From Symsagittifera roscoffensis (lineage: Eukaryota; Xenacoelomorpha; Acoela; Convolutidae): DNA of 64,000 bases. Under the pieces are notes generated by a model that made no database searches, was not told the DNA's origin, and worked only from the letters and a program-made list of their open reading frames with translations. Numbering within the stretch: the stretch's first letter is position 1; each line of letters opens with the position of its first letter. A program made the position numbers and the translations under genes. The stretch lies in contig NC_087067.1 in assembly GCF_963678635.1 (NCBI RefSeq), forward strand, positions 22,081,547-22,145,546, given 5' to 3'. Positions 12,277 to 24,082 of the stretch are shown here, piece after piece.

Positions 12277-13494
12277 GTTGAAACAGATTGATTAGAACAT
12301 AAGAACAGAAACAGCGGCATTTTTGAACTCAAAAAAATTAAACTGCGAAATTTTTCAGTTTAATTCGAAGAACATTAATGATTCTAATTGGTTGTTTAAA
12401 AACTTGTATTTATCCAAAGCGTCGCTCAAGTTAACAAATCATTAGTTAGAGCTTGCCGGCACAAAAACAATGCAAAAATTGCCTGAGACAACGTTGGAAA
12501 GATGTGTAAATGTAATCTTAAAACACTTTCATCATTAAAAGAAGTGATGGTAATTTCAATGATGCCAGGAGCTGAATTTATTGTCTCAATTTTGCACTCA
12601 ATTAGCATTTGAGTGCAATAGTTACAGACAAACCTATACCGTCTTTTAACGAAAGCCAAAATAAAAAGGTTTGATTGTTGCACGAGTAATTGATTTTTGC
12701 ATTTTCTTCAAGATGTCAGTTAACCAACTGCTCAAAATTGCTATATCACAATATACTTACAGTAGTTGCAAAAATAGCAAAACTAATTATATTAGAAAAT
12801 AACTTTTTCAATTTGTAACTATCAAACTATCACCTCACTCCAAATAAAATAAGATCAATCAGCCTTACTTTTTCAGGTGAAAAACATTCGACTGCAAAAA
12901 CTGCTGAGTGCAAAAAAAATCGTTATGTTCAAAGTGCATTACTTTTCAAAGCAGAAAATAAAATTATAAATATACTATAATTGATGACGCCGTTACAAAC
13001 TACTTTTTAAAAAAAACTCTGCAGGATATCAAAATATGAGGTCTTGAGAGTCAGATTACAAAATTGACAAGACAACTCGTATCAGAACAAAGCTCTGGAT
13101 GATCTGAGAGTCGTTTAACGCGTCTGAAGTGGCTTGTGGTGAAAATATAAATTTTGAAATATTCAAAGCCCCAAAATTTTATTTAAAAATCTTCGCTGAG
13201 GAGTGATTTTTCCATTTGTGAGCTCAAGGCATAAAAACCAGCCGGCTCGTATCAGAATTTTAGACTGATAATTTTAAAATTTAAGTGCTGCAAATTGAGT
13301 CGTGTATGGAAATCGTAAAACCAATTAGCTGCCTCAATTCAATTTGGAACAATTTTGAGTGCTGTGGAAAAATACAACAAGCAGTTTCTAAATAATTATG
13401 GTAGGTTATTATAGTGGTGTGCACAATAGGCTGGTCCTATGTAGAGCAAGAGATCAATCCCTTTTTACTAGCCTTTTGTAAAAGTGATCTGAAT
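12277..13494. other. AT-rich stretch, partial repeat B fragments
   Basis: No gene recognised. Short pieces carrying the CTCGTATCAG motif of repeat B occur near 13078 and 13246. The upstream region of the cysteine-rich gene lies at its left edge; no TATA element or AG acceptor directly before the ATG at 12276 could be named. Confidence 0.45.
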
Positions 13495-14060
13495 AAAAAC
13501 AAAACTGCTCGTATCAGGGCGAAGCCCTGATTGTCTCGACTGCATTTTAAGGTATATATTTGTCTCAACTGCCTTTTAAGAGCAGTAATAACATCAAAAA
13601 ATTCAATGTAATAAAACAAAATCAAAAAAAAAATTTCTAAATTTTCAAACTTTTTATGAAAATCATCCCCCCACACGCCATATAAAATACGAAAGGATAG
13701 ATTTCGCTCCTTGTAACTAATCAATTATGGCAAATAAGCTTCTTTCAACCAATTTGGAACGATTTCTAAGACGGGTTAACTCTCCGCTTACGCGTTAAAA
13801 GCGCGAAATATATCGCGCGTTAATTGTCCCAAATTAGCCAAAATGGCACTCTTTAAACCTTTTAACCGAAAAATGATCACAGGTGAAAAATCTTTTCAAA
13901 TTTGAGCGCACGACAACAATACTTCAATACTTTTCGAATGATATAATAAAATTCCGTCAAAAATGGCTAGTTAAAAAGTCGAAATTTGTCTGAAGAAACA
14001 AAAACCCACCCCGAGCACAAATATTCCGTCACTTTTGTATCGAAAGTCGGAACAATAACT
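13495..14060 (+). repeat. Interspersed repeat family B, copy 2
   Basis: Same order of landmarks as 10045-10590, including AGGGCGAAGCCCT and GCGCGAAATATATCGCGCG. Its tail motif (CCCCGAGC..ATTCCGTCA..AAAGTCGGAACAA) is repeated in shortened form at about 14060-14112 and 14190-14230, so the 3' part looks locally multiplied. Confidence 0.75.
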
Positions 14061-14553
14061 ACCCCGAGCATGTATGTATATTCCTCACTTTTTTTGAAAG
14101 TCGGAACAATAAGGAAAAATTATGTCAAAGTATGTTTGTGTAGTTAAAAGGCGTTTGAATTTACCCAAATAAGAAGTTGGATCAGGCCGCTCTTTAACAT
14201 TCCGTCAATTTTTTTAGAAAGTCGGAATAAAAACACAAAAATCTTTGCAGCTAAAATCTGCAAAACTAGCTATGAAACAAGTTCTCGGCAGCCTTTGCGG
14301 TTTACTAAAAACTCACAAATGCTTTAAAAGAAAAGTTCAGTACAAAATGCTTAATGCACCTGAATTTTTGTTTCACTTTCTGGGCATGCTCATTAAATTA
14401 AAACAATTGCATTTTACAACTTATAATGCCTTTTAGTATAAAAACGTAGTATAAAAACTTATATTTGAAACCAAACAAAAACCAAGCAAAAATGATTAAT
14501 TTAGCCAATATAAATTTTTCGTTAATTTTAATTTCTATGCTTCTTAAATTCAG

Positions 14554-14669
14554 ACCCTTTGGGACTGAAGACGACTACATTGACAAGGACATCTGTGAAG
14601 GGTGCTATCAGAAAATGCTCAGAGGAGTCCCTCTTTTGGAGAAGATGATTCTTCTGTTTAACAAGGACA
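14554..14669 (+). CDS. Candidate exon, unknown protein
   Basis: After a TTAAATTCAG acceptor the frame reads PFGTEDDYIDKDICEGCYQK and continues MLRGVPLLEKMILLFNK. Base composition is richer in GC than its neighbours. The donor is uncertain: the nearest GT (at 14670) would end in phase 1, which does not match the phase-0 start of the next recognised exon at 16067. Either an exon is missing between them or the boundary differs. Same strand as, and just upstream of, the gene ending at 23300. Confidence 0.4.
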
Positions 14670-15380
14670 GTCTTGCGTATTTTATGCTGCCACTCAATTT
14701 AATCTTCAAAAAAATCACTGCCTCGAGTTATGACCGATTCTCTATACTTTTCAAATAGTTCTGTGTATACCTATTTTAATTTTTCTAAGACTGCCAAAAA
14801 ATTACCAACAAAACAAAGGGCAGAATTAAAGATGGGTTGGTTCTGTTTGAGTTTTTGCCAGTTTCATTTCTAGGATTGTCAAAAATTTGTCGACTTTGAT
14901 ATTTTGTTGCTCAACACTATCAAAGCGAGTGAGTTTTTTTAAACAGGCCAAAAAGAGATTTTAGAGACTTTGGAAACGTTTGTCCTTTAATTGGGGTAGA
15001 CAGGCTTTAAATTAGCTACCAGAAGAAAATAGTTGCAGCTTCCTAAAAACACTTTTGCTGTTTTACTCAAAATGCAGTGACCTTTTGAGCGTCTCAATTG
15101 AGCTCACGCTTCCGTCTTAAAATTGAGTATTAAGAACAGCTTTTCTATACTCAGAGAAGTGTTTCTGCCAATTTGATTGCAGCCTAAATCACTACTGAAG
15201 GTTCCAATTTGCAGGCTTACGGTACCTTAAAAACATCGCATGGCAAAGCCTGCAGACAGAAAAAGAAACGAAAGTCGTTGAATAAAAAAATGGTGTGAAA
15301 ATTACTGAGAAAGTTCATCCACTAACATTTTCATACGTTTGAAGTTGAATTTGAGGCCACCATAATTAAAGTGCTAGGAG

Positions 15381-15793
15381 CAGGCGCGGATCTAGGAATT
15401 TCTCGAGGGGGGCGGATTTTAAACAAAAAATTGAAAATTTTGTAGACCTTTTTTTAGGTCAACCAAATAGATTTTCTGAGCTCTCCCCAACCACTTTAAA
15501 CACTCTAATTTGACCAAATTTTCAGCGCCGCAGGCAAATTTTTGAAAAAAGGCCAAAAAAAGGCGTTTTTAGGCACTTTTTGCAAAATTTAGACCAAAAA
15601 ATCGCGTTTTTTCGGTGCGCGCTCCTCCCTCAAAATTAGTAAAGATTGGCGCCTAAGGCGCCTTTAGAAAAATTTTAAGGTCAGTGAGCCAAAAATTGAT
15701 ATCTCAAAATAATACGAAGGAAGGACGCTTTAGGTCGGCAGGGGGTCGAATCCCTGAGGGGGGGTGTCTGCTTCCCCCCTAAATGCGCTACTG
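15381..15793 (+). mobile_element. hAT-like MITE, CAGGGGC family, copy 2
   Basis: 413 bp. Starts CAGGCGCGGATCTAGG and ends AAATGCGCTACTG, with the same internal order as the copy at 2184. The flanking 8-bp duplications GCTAGGAG and GCTGGGAG match at 7 of 8 positions. Confidence 0.85.
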
Positions 15794-16066
15794 GCTGGGA
15801 GATTATAAAGTACTTGCTATCGCAATAATCAATCCATAACAACTATGATTTTGATTTGATATGCTTTACTTTACATGTACGAAAAACATTTTAATTCGAA
15901 GTCCTTCATCCTCCTGTGGAAAAAATATTTTCAGACTAAGAAAAATATTTGATTTCTTTTCTTACAAAACGATAAAAAAAACAGCGTTATTGAAGCAAAA
16001 AACAATCGAAATCAATCGTGACTTCTTTCAAGTGCATAAAGTGCAAAAAATGCCAATACCTACCAG

Positions 16067-19000
16067 GATGGAATGATTCTGGCCAGACATTACAGGGACG
16101 ACAGAGCAGACACGAAGGAGGCCAAACTATTTGAACATGCAGAAGACCAATCGTACACAATGAAATTAGAAGTACTCAAGGTACTGTAAATTCTCATACT
16201 ACTTTTTGAAATTCTGAAGACTAATAAATTATTTCGCAGCAAGTACCACCCCTCGAAAATCGGAACAATAAAAATTTAAATTACTTGGTTTTCTACGTTT
16301 TCAATTTTAAAAGTTATATTGTTTATCAATAGTGTAATTCATATCTATTTTTGATTTTATATATATTTTTGGCCTGATCACAATTTTTTATTATTGCTAA
16401 AAACACATCGCCCGGGCTGAGGTGTTCGACTCATGATTCGACCAACACGGTCAAACGGAGTCCGATTTTCGTCACAAATTAAGATGGTCGAACGAACTCT
16501 ATAGTTGAACAAAGTCGAATCATGAGTCGAACAGGGTCGAATCATGAGTCGAACAGGGTCGATAGAGTCGAACAGGTTCGAATCATGAGTCGAACAGGGT
16601 CGAATCATGAGTCGAACAGGGTCGAATCATGAGTCGAACACGGTCGAATCATGAGTCGAACAGGGTCGAATCATGAGTCGATCAGGGTCGAATCATGAGT
16701 CGAACAGGGTCGAATCATGAGTCGAACAGGGTCGAATCATGAGCCGAACAGGGCAAACCAAAACTCTGTAATTCTTCTACTTCCCCTTTTGTACTTAGTA
16801 ACGAACCCTCCTCCTCTCACTTTGCCATAGGGGAAAAAGTTAAGTAAATCTTATAGATTTTCTGCCAGGTATATTTATGAGTGAAAATGAAGTAATGGTC
16901 TATTAAAAAATGACATCATTAACGTTAATATGTCTCGAGATATGAATGAGCGCTGGTGCAATAACAATTATTCGGTAAAATTTCAGTACTCCATCAAACT
17001 CTGTATAAAGCTATTTTTATAGAATTTGAGATAAAAAATCATATATAAAACAAAACAGTACAATAACAGAACAGCACTGAACAGCATTGATGATTAATAT
17101 AAAACTGAACCAATTAGGGTTTTAATTCACACTTAAAATATACCCTGTGATATAAATTCTACGCGTCTCTGAGATCTGCTAGCTATTCTAGCGATAACGA
17201 ATGATACGAAGCTTATTATAACGAAGCTTATAATTTAGAGATAATGGTGGAAGCATTTGGTAACTGGTTAGATCTGCATTGACGCCTGTTTTTGTACTCA
17301 ATTTGTTGCAAAAAGGATGATTCAGGTTTAGGCCTGTTACCTTTATGCTATAATTTATCCCTATTTTTTTTTATCATTGATAGAGATGAAACAACATCAA
17401 CAGAGTTTGACGTAGTACTGGACTTCTAGTTAAATCATTTCTGAGACATAACTCAGTTGCAATGCTAAGCTAGCTATATGCCCAAAATGACAAAATGGCC
17501 TACTTGCACTTATCAGTGTGTAACTTTTGTTAGCGCTGCTTATAAATTTCTTCTAGTATTGCAAATTAGGGGGATTCATTACTGTGAAACAATACGCTGA
17601 ATTGCTTAATCGTTGAACTACCCGGGTTGAAGTCACAGAGAAAATCAGTACTTCTCCAGAAATTTATTAGAAAAAAATCAGTTCTGCATCAGATTCTGGC
17701 AAGTGGCAATTTATCTGATCAAAAATCAGAGAAAAAGCCGCAGTACTGTAACAGTACAGTATCAGTACTGTTACCGTACTGTTTTTATTCTGCTAGTTTT
17801 GTTGTGATAATTCTCTGATCAGAAAAAAATTGGAAGCTTTGTTCCGATATTTTTCTTAACAAAATAAAATTCAAAATTTCGTTCTTTTCTTTCTATGATC
17901 AGAAAAAAATCAGAGATAGTGTTCTGTTATTTTTATGATCAGAAATCGAATCAGAAAAAATCAGAACAACAATTTTTGTACAAAAAAACTCAAAATAATC
18001 TCAGAAAAAAGAACAAAATTCCGCGCCTGTGCACAAACATAACTTATGGTGAATTATTTGGTGGGGCTGATTTCAAAAACTTTATCATATTTCAAAAAGA
18101 TGCGTTTTTTGGTTGTTTTCAGCGGATTTTTAACTGTGGGAGGATGCATTAATTTGAAAGAAAAAAAAACGTTTTTTTTCCGTTTCTAACTAAAATTGTC
18201 ATTTTCCAGGCAAACTAAGCTGCTCAAGCCTCTTCACTGCCAACACTAACCAAATTCTATTTTTTTTTGCAGAAAAAAACTGCGTTTCAAGGTTGTTTAT
18301 AGCACAATTGTTGTACTTTTGCTATTTTATTGAATTTTTCCCTTTTGTAACGACACCTAACTAAACTTTGAAATCAAATCAAAATTTCGTAAAAAAATTT
18401 CCATTCAGGTTTCAGAAAAAAAAACAGACTGAAACAGTACTGTAACGCTAGTGTTACAGTTCTAGAACAGTACTGGGAAATTTTTTCCTGTTCAATCTCT
18501 TCGTCAGGTGAAAATCATCGTAAAATATTGGTTTTACTGTGATACAGGACTGAATTTTTTTTATTTTTACAACTGTTGTTTTACTTGAACAGTACTGATA
18601 ACCTGTGACTTCAACACAGGTAGTAATTTATAAGGGTAGATATACATTATTATGAACCAAAGGAAAAGGTTTAATTTGGTCTATAATCAATCCAGTTTAA
18701 TTTTTTTAAAAAAGAAAAACGTGTCTCCATTTCAAGGTTTGTCTTATTTGTCCGTATAATTTGAATCATGTTGCTTTTTTGTCCGTATAATTTAATTTAT
18801 AATTATATTTTTCAATGTGTTTGGTTTATTTTAGCATAGATTTTTTGCAGTTAGATTCCTGCTTTTCCCAACTTAGCCCCAGCAATTACTAGCCCTCATA
18901 CTGCTCACTGTGGTGAAAAATTAACAGGCTGATTAATTACAAAGATATTTGGTCTTAATTCTTAATCTTGTAAAACCACTTGCTACTTCATAAAATTGAA

Positions 19001-22000
19001 GCTAGTGCGAGTTTTGGGGCATAGAAAAGGGCCATATTCTGTTAAGGTGGCCTTGTGATGCTTTTCCACCAGCCAAAAAGCAAATAATTGTTGGCGAAAA
19101 GAACGTTCGCGGCAATATGCAATAAAGTTTTCCAAAAGGTACCCCTCTGATACTATTTTATGCCATCCATGTCTGGCCGATGAACTCTAAGTTCTACAAG
19201 CGTCTTTAGCGACAATATTTATTAACTTTGAAACCAGCGCGGGCCAAATTTTTTGGGTCGAAATCTTCCAAAAAGTGGCTAAAAACCCCATGTTTGATAA
19301 GTTTTTTTCTTTCAAAAAATTGCATGCGCCAGCAAAACTTCTGGCCAAACTGGTTCTTGGTAATGTTTAATCTAAAAAAAGTTGATAATTCCCCACCCCT
19401 TGAGAAGCCACTTAAGCCATAGTTATGTTTGAAACATAGTCAACAGACAGTTGGAAAGAGTCACTGAAGGCAAGGAAACAGGAAAAAAATACTCTTTGAA
19501 TTTTAAGAGTTTCTTAATACTCTTTTAATAATTGGGAATTTTTGATAAAGTAAACCCAATTTAAGAAAACTGGATCAACGCGTGAAGATTTTATTTCCCT
19601 GGGAGATCTGAAAGTTGAAATCCACTTTCGAAACTAGAAATCGATCACGTTTTTCGTGACCTTTGCACTTCGATAGTAAAATTGCATTCCTTGCAACAAA
19701 GGAAATGAACCTGAAGAAAAATCAAAAGTCAAACCGCAAAAAAATCAAATTTTAGTGCGAACAAAGTTTAAGACCTTTTCCTGAAAAAGATTTGAAAATA
19801 GATAATAGTATTGCAAAATGATTAACTTCATTCATGACTCGGTTTTTTTCTTTATTCGTGGCGAGATCGTTACAATTTAGCCGTTTTCTTCATATACTTG
19901 GAGTAATTCATGTAGGATGATAGTTGTGATCTTGTAAGGGGAGAGTATCGCAGACTGCAACTGTTTGTTTTCAGTTCACCAAAGATGAGCATGTGGAGGT
20001 CAAGTGGGAGTTGACCTGCTACACGAATGAAGGCCAGATGTACGACTTTGTACGCATACTAGCCTCAATGCAGGTATGCACCCTTAAACTATTAAACGAC
20101 TTCCATTCTAAATGACCAAAACGATAGTAACAAACAAAACGTAATTTAATTAAACATTCCAAAAAGTTACCTACGAGATAACTTTATAATGTTTTTTAAG
20201 CATAAAGTCGACTACGGCGCAGAAAATAGTGAAGAAATATGGCCTTTTAAAACACCGTCTCCGCCGCTAATTTAGCTCCGAGGTGGTGTTTCAATAATAA
20301 AACTAAGAGTTACGGGTGTATGCGTGTGTTGAACAGTTTGCTAGCCTACTCATTCTTAGGGTCTGAACTAGAAATCTAGTTGAAATTTTTGCAGTCTGAT
20401 CAATAGCGTGCAGGCAACAGCCCTAAACTTGAAAACTAGCTTTTGTTTCGACTATAGAAAATGTGGAGGAACTTTGTATTCGGGTTTGTTTTAGTTTTTT
20501 TATCTTTGTTTTCCACGCAAAATCAGGTACTACAAATAATAATCGTATGGGTTGAGTGATATATCATTATAAAGCACTTTCAGTCGTGATTTGAACCACA
20601 TTAAAAAAGTCCCGAAAATTTTTTCTAGTACGTTTTTATGCTTAATTTAGGCCGTTTACAATAGCCTAACTATGCTTAATTTTAATTTTACTCGAGTGAA
20701 ATTAGTTTTTGGAGATTTTTGAGAATTTTGGGAATCAAAAGATTTTGGCAATCAAAAAAGTTTCTGCAAAATAATTTTGAAAATTTTGGCGATTTTTTTG
20801 TTTTATGTTTTCTAGTCGTTTTTCTTCAAAAACTGTTGTCCTGTTTGCCTATATTGCTATGACTTTCGAATATGCCTAAATTATAGTTATACGTCAGATC
20901 CTTTTAACAAACAACGCAGAAAAAACTACACTATTTTGAAAAAATTTCGCAGATTTTTAAGAACTATGGTCATACATTCTGTGCTACTCGCACATCAAAC
21001 GGCTATCCTTGTTTAATTATGAACTAATAGGGCAAAAAACAAAGCCTGGTACTTCTGCAATTCTATCCCAGTCATATTTATTAGATGATCTTAAATAACG
21101 TCCATCTTCATTAATATCGTTGATTTATTATGATTTTGAAAAAAGGTACCCGAAAACTTGACGCTTTTGAAATATTCTAAATAGATGAAATTGAGAGTTT
21201 TAAGCGTGAAATTAAAATTTTTAAATTTGAATTATAAGTAGCTAGGTAGTGATTTTTTAAGAGTCGATGAACGTAGTGAAGGTCGGGCTTTTGTCAAGAA
21301 TATGTAAAATTGGTTCAGGCTCAAATCTGATTTTTCGCGCTTCGAACTTTATTTCTTTTAGTCTTCTGTATATTTTCTTTGTGAAAAGGAAGTCAAACTC
21401 AACTAACGAACAGCAAAAGTGTGAAGGTCTTAAAAATATGGAACTAAAATTTTCGCAAAGGATCCTAACTTTCAGCTTTCCGAGTGGAATAAAAACTTAA
21501 CGTATTGATCCAGTTTTCTCAAATTGAGTTAATTGTATCAAAAAAGTCAATCATAGGTTGTTTTTGAGCTTTCTTGAATTCAGAGATTTTTTCAGTCGTA
21601 CTTTTTTTCCCTTTGAAACTCTAAGTTGAAATTTTTCCAGTTTGATAGAATCATGTTCGTTAGTGCTTTATTAATAAGCTATTAAGAAAACAGACCATCA
21701 ATTAAGGTTAAATGTCGAACTGACATCTTTCTCTTACATCTGACAGCTTAAGTTTTATTTAAAACTTAGAGAGCTAAACAATCTCTTATCTCCGCAATTA
21801 GATTATTTTTGGCAATAAATATGACGGATTGTGATTTTTACGTCCAATTTTGGATTAGGATGGTGAAATGATCCACAGCAAGAGCAGATCAAGTTGATTA
21901 AAACTGTCAAAAACTTGAAGACGGAAAAACAGAATCAGTATCCGCCAGTCCGGTTTTCAATATTTTTTAAAACGTTTATACCAAATTGTAATTTTCTTGT

Positions 22001-23300
22001 TCAGAACCCGTTTCCAGACCAAGCAAACTAAAACTAAACTTCCAGCCAAGTCAGCAAGTTTCGCAAGATCTGGTGAGCTTAAACAAGGCAGGCATTCATC
22101 AGTTCTTGTAGCACTATTTCTGATGAAATCTTAAAGAAAGCTTTGCGAGCGCAACGAGGCTACCATAAGCAGCTATAAAGCAAAATAAAAATATTTAACG
22201 CAAATCAAACTATTCACAAAAAAAGCACTTTTCTCCGGTTTCTTTTTTATTTTCACAATCTTATCAGCAACGTGAGCACGTTCGGTAGTCCTTCCAGAGT
22301 TTAAATCATGCTTTTAACACAAGCCACAGTACAAATCGATTTAATAAGTAATAAAAACTCAATTACCGCAGTTTACGCTTCCGTAATCAGACAATAATCG
22401 CGTATCATAACGAAGCCACTCTTCTTGAGCAGATATAAGTACTCCGTCAGAAAAAAAAAGTGGCTACCAAATGTTCAATTTGCTTTGAAACATAATGCTT
22501 CGCTCATCGAAAAATCTTGAAATACGACAATTGTTTTGAAATTGTGGATGAAAGAAGTGAAGAGACCGAATCACGTCGTTTTTTTCCTTTTTTTCATTAG
22601 TCTAAAAACTGCTCTACCTCAAATTTGATTTTTAGCGGTTGGAATTTGATTTTTTTTCAAGTTCATTTTATAATGATCTGCTTATTAAGTATTTAACACC
22701 CAGAACCCAGCCAGATCCCCCCCCCCCCTACAAAATACTTCTTCTTTGTTTCAAAATGTCAAAAAGGTAAGCGTGTTCGCAAAACTTTTTGTTGCTTACA
22801 CAGAAAACAGCTACTTTACATGCATTTAGATTCTGGTTGCCGCCATTTTGCGTGGTTCTCAGCTGAATCTGGAGATCTACGACTTACTTCACTCTACACT
22901 AGCCGATGAGATCCGAGACCATCTGGCCAAAATGAAAATGCCCACGATCGAAGAAGTTCACCCCAAAAATGATAAATCCGAACCCAAAATCGGCGATTTG
23001 ACCGACGGTTTAGAGGATCCGCACAACGCTGCCGAAAGCGAAATGCATAAACACCGAAGTTCAAATCTGGTCAATGAAACTCTTTTAAAAGGCCAAATTC
23101 TTCAGTCCAACAACGTGAAAATTGTTAATAATGGTGAACAGAATTCGGTGGTTGTGAATAAACCAGGAGTTTTTGTAAACGGAAAAAGACTTCTGAAAAA
23201 ATCGGCGGATTACGAATATATCGAGCAAGACGTAAGCAATGTTGATAAAACAAAAATTTTGGAAGACTTAGAAAACTCACTGAGATCTAAAAGCAACTAA
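16067..23300 (+). CDS. Unrecognised multi-exon gene, three C-terminal exons
   Basis: Three phase-0 exons with clean GT-AG borders: 16067-16180 (CAG|GAT..AAG|GTACTG, 38 codons), 19975-20073 (TTTTCAG|TTC..CAG|GTATGC, 33 codons) and 22830-23300 (TTTAG|ATT to stop TAA, 156 residues). They include ILARHYRDDRADTKEAKLFE, HVEVKWELTCYTNEGQMYDF and ILVAAILRGSQLNLEIYDLL. The last about 110 residues are polar and acidic/basic-mixed and look disordered. No signal peptide, membrane segment or catalytic motif is visible in this part. Consistent phases, strand and order make a single transcript likely. The N-terminal part is not resolved; candidate upstream exons lie at 3890 and 14554. An AATAAA lies at 23556-23561, about 250 bp after the stop. 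No family recognised. Confidence 0.75.
16514..16753. repeat. 22-bp minisatellite, about 11 units
   Basis: Tandem array of a 22-bp unit built from two related parts, GTCGAATCATGA and GTCGAACAGG. Units are almost identical, with one shortened unit near 16560. It lies in an intron of the gene ending at 23300. The apparent minus-strand protein across it is just the repeat translated. Confidence 0.95.
17621..18620. mobile_element. 1000-bp TIR element flanked by TA
   Basis: The left end CCCGGGTTGAAGTCACAG is the inverted partner of the right end CTGTGACTTCAACACAGG, and similarity extends inward to ATCAGTACT. TA dinucleotides flank both ends (17619-17620, 18621-18622), as expected for Tc1/mariner-type insertion. 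Inside are clusters of the palindrome CAGTACTG near 17750-17780 and 18430-18475, plus repeated TGATCAGAAAAAAAT. No transposase, so non-autonomous. It sits in the intron between the 16180 and 19975 exons. Confidence 0.75.
19225..19420 (-). repeat. Truncated, inverted copy of the CAGGGGC MITE family
   Basis: Matches the middle-to-end part of the family in reverse: TTCCAAAAAGTGGCTAAAAA, a CATGCGCCAGCAAAA segment equivalent to the family's GCCTGCGGCGCAGAAAA, GGCCAAACTGG and a terminal CCCCTTGAGAA. It lacks one end. Confidence 0.55.
19436..19805 (+). repeat. Interspersed repeat family D, copy 1
   Basis: Begins CAGACAGTTGGAAAGAGT and includes GAAAACTGGATCAACGCGTG, a CGATCACG..GTGACCTTTGCAC segment, AGTCAAACCGCAAAAA and a TTTTCCTGAAAAAG tail. 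The same order appears at 40382, 43715 and 46560. Non-coding. Confidence 0.65.
20440..21040 (+). repeat. Interspersed repeat family E, long copy 2
   Basis: Collinear with 8850-9510 from CCACGCAAAATCAGGTACTA to GGCTATCCTTGTTTAATTA. Lies in the last intron of the gene ending at 23300. Confidence 0.7.
21240..21490. repeat. Interspersed repeat family F, copy 2
   Basis: Diverged copy of 5055-5340, sharing TTTTTAAGAGTCGATGAACG at its start, GGTTCAGGCTCAAA, and AAAAGGAAGTCAAA near its end. Confidence 0.55.
21491..22829. other. Intron sequence, nothing recognised
   Basis: Rest of the last intron of the plus-strand gene. Contains a C-run near 22719 and ordinary AT-rich sequence only. Confidence 0.5.
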
Positions 23301-24082
23301 GCGCCAAATCAACAAATTTGCAAAAATCGTTTTTCAAAAAGCGTTAACAAAATGAAATAAGTTAAATAACATGGCTTTTCACAAAATTAACAAAAAGGTG
23401 AACACTGCGTGACGAAATATCTGAAACGACGCACCACATATTATCTATCACAGCATACATCTTCATCAATTCTCGATCTCATTAGCATTGAAAAACTCGT
23501 GATAGAACATTGAATTAACGTCAAATAAGGCAGTCCCGCACTGAGTTTCATGGATAATAAACAATAATAGGTATTTATTATCAGACTTTTAAATTGCAAA
23601 AATAATCGATTATAATTGATTAAAAATTGTGGTAACTTCCCAAACGGCATAAAAATGGAAACTTTTCGCAAATGGCATAAACTTCAAGCTTTCATTGTAA
23701 TTTAAACGTTTTCTATCAATTTCTATTTCTATCATTTTGTTAGGAACGAAAGCATGTGATTTCACGATAAAATGTCAATCAACATTTGAATTGACAATTT
23801 GACTAATTTTCTCACATTGTTCACGAAAAAATTGTTCTCGATTTTTCCAAAGCAACTGTTGCATGAAATTTATGGTAACTTCCCAAATGGCATAATTCCC
23901 AAATGGCATAAAAACAAATTAATTCCCAAATGGCATAAACATTTTCAATAAAGGTGTGAAAACTTTGAGGCGCGAAACAGTAAGATCTTTCCAGACAGTT
24001 TTCACGCCTTATTTTGTTCACTTGTCAACAAATTACTAATCACTCATCAACTTTTGATTCAAGCAGAACTAAATTCTTAAAA

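Larger units (their letters stand above)
18621..19974. other. Intron sequence with repeat remnants
   Basis: Remainder of the intron between exons 16067-16180 and 19975-20073. Besides the two repeats listed at 19225 and 19436, no gene or RNA is seen. Confidence 0.5.

Noticed and set aside
14554-14669. Bestrophin-like motif (PFG followed by acidic residues)
   Set aside because: The likeness is limited to about seven residues; the following CEGCYQK and surroundings do not fit that family.
16378-16608. Minus-strand repetitive protein (MIRPCSTHD units)
   Set aside because: This is the 22-bp minisatellite translated; 22 is not a multiple of three and the frame is by chance.
16514-16753. CRISPR array
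   Set aside because: Units are contiguous tandem repeats without unique spacers, and the context is eukaryotic.
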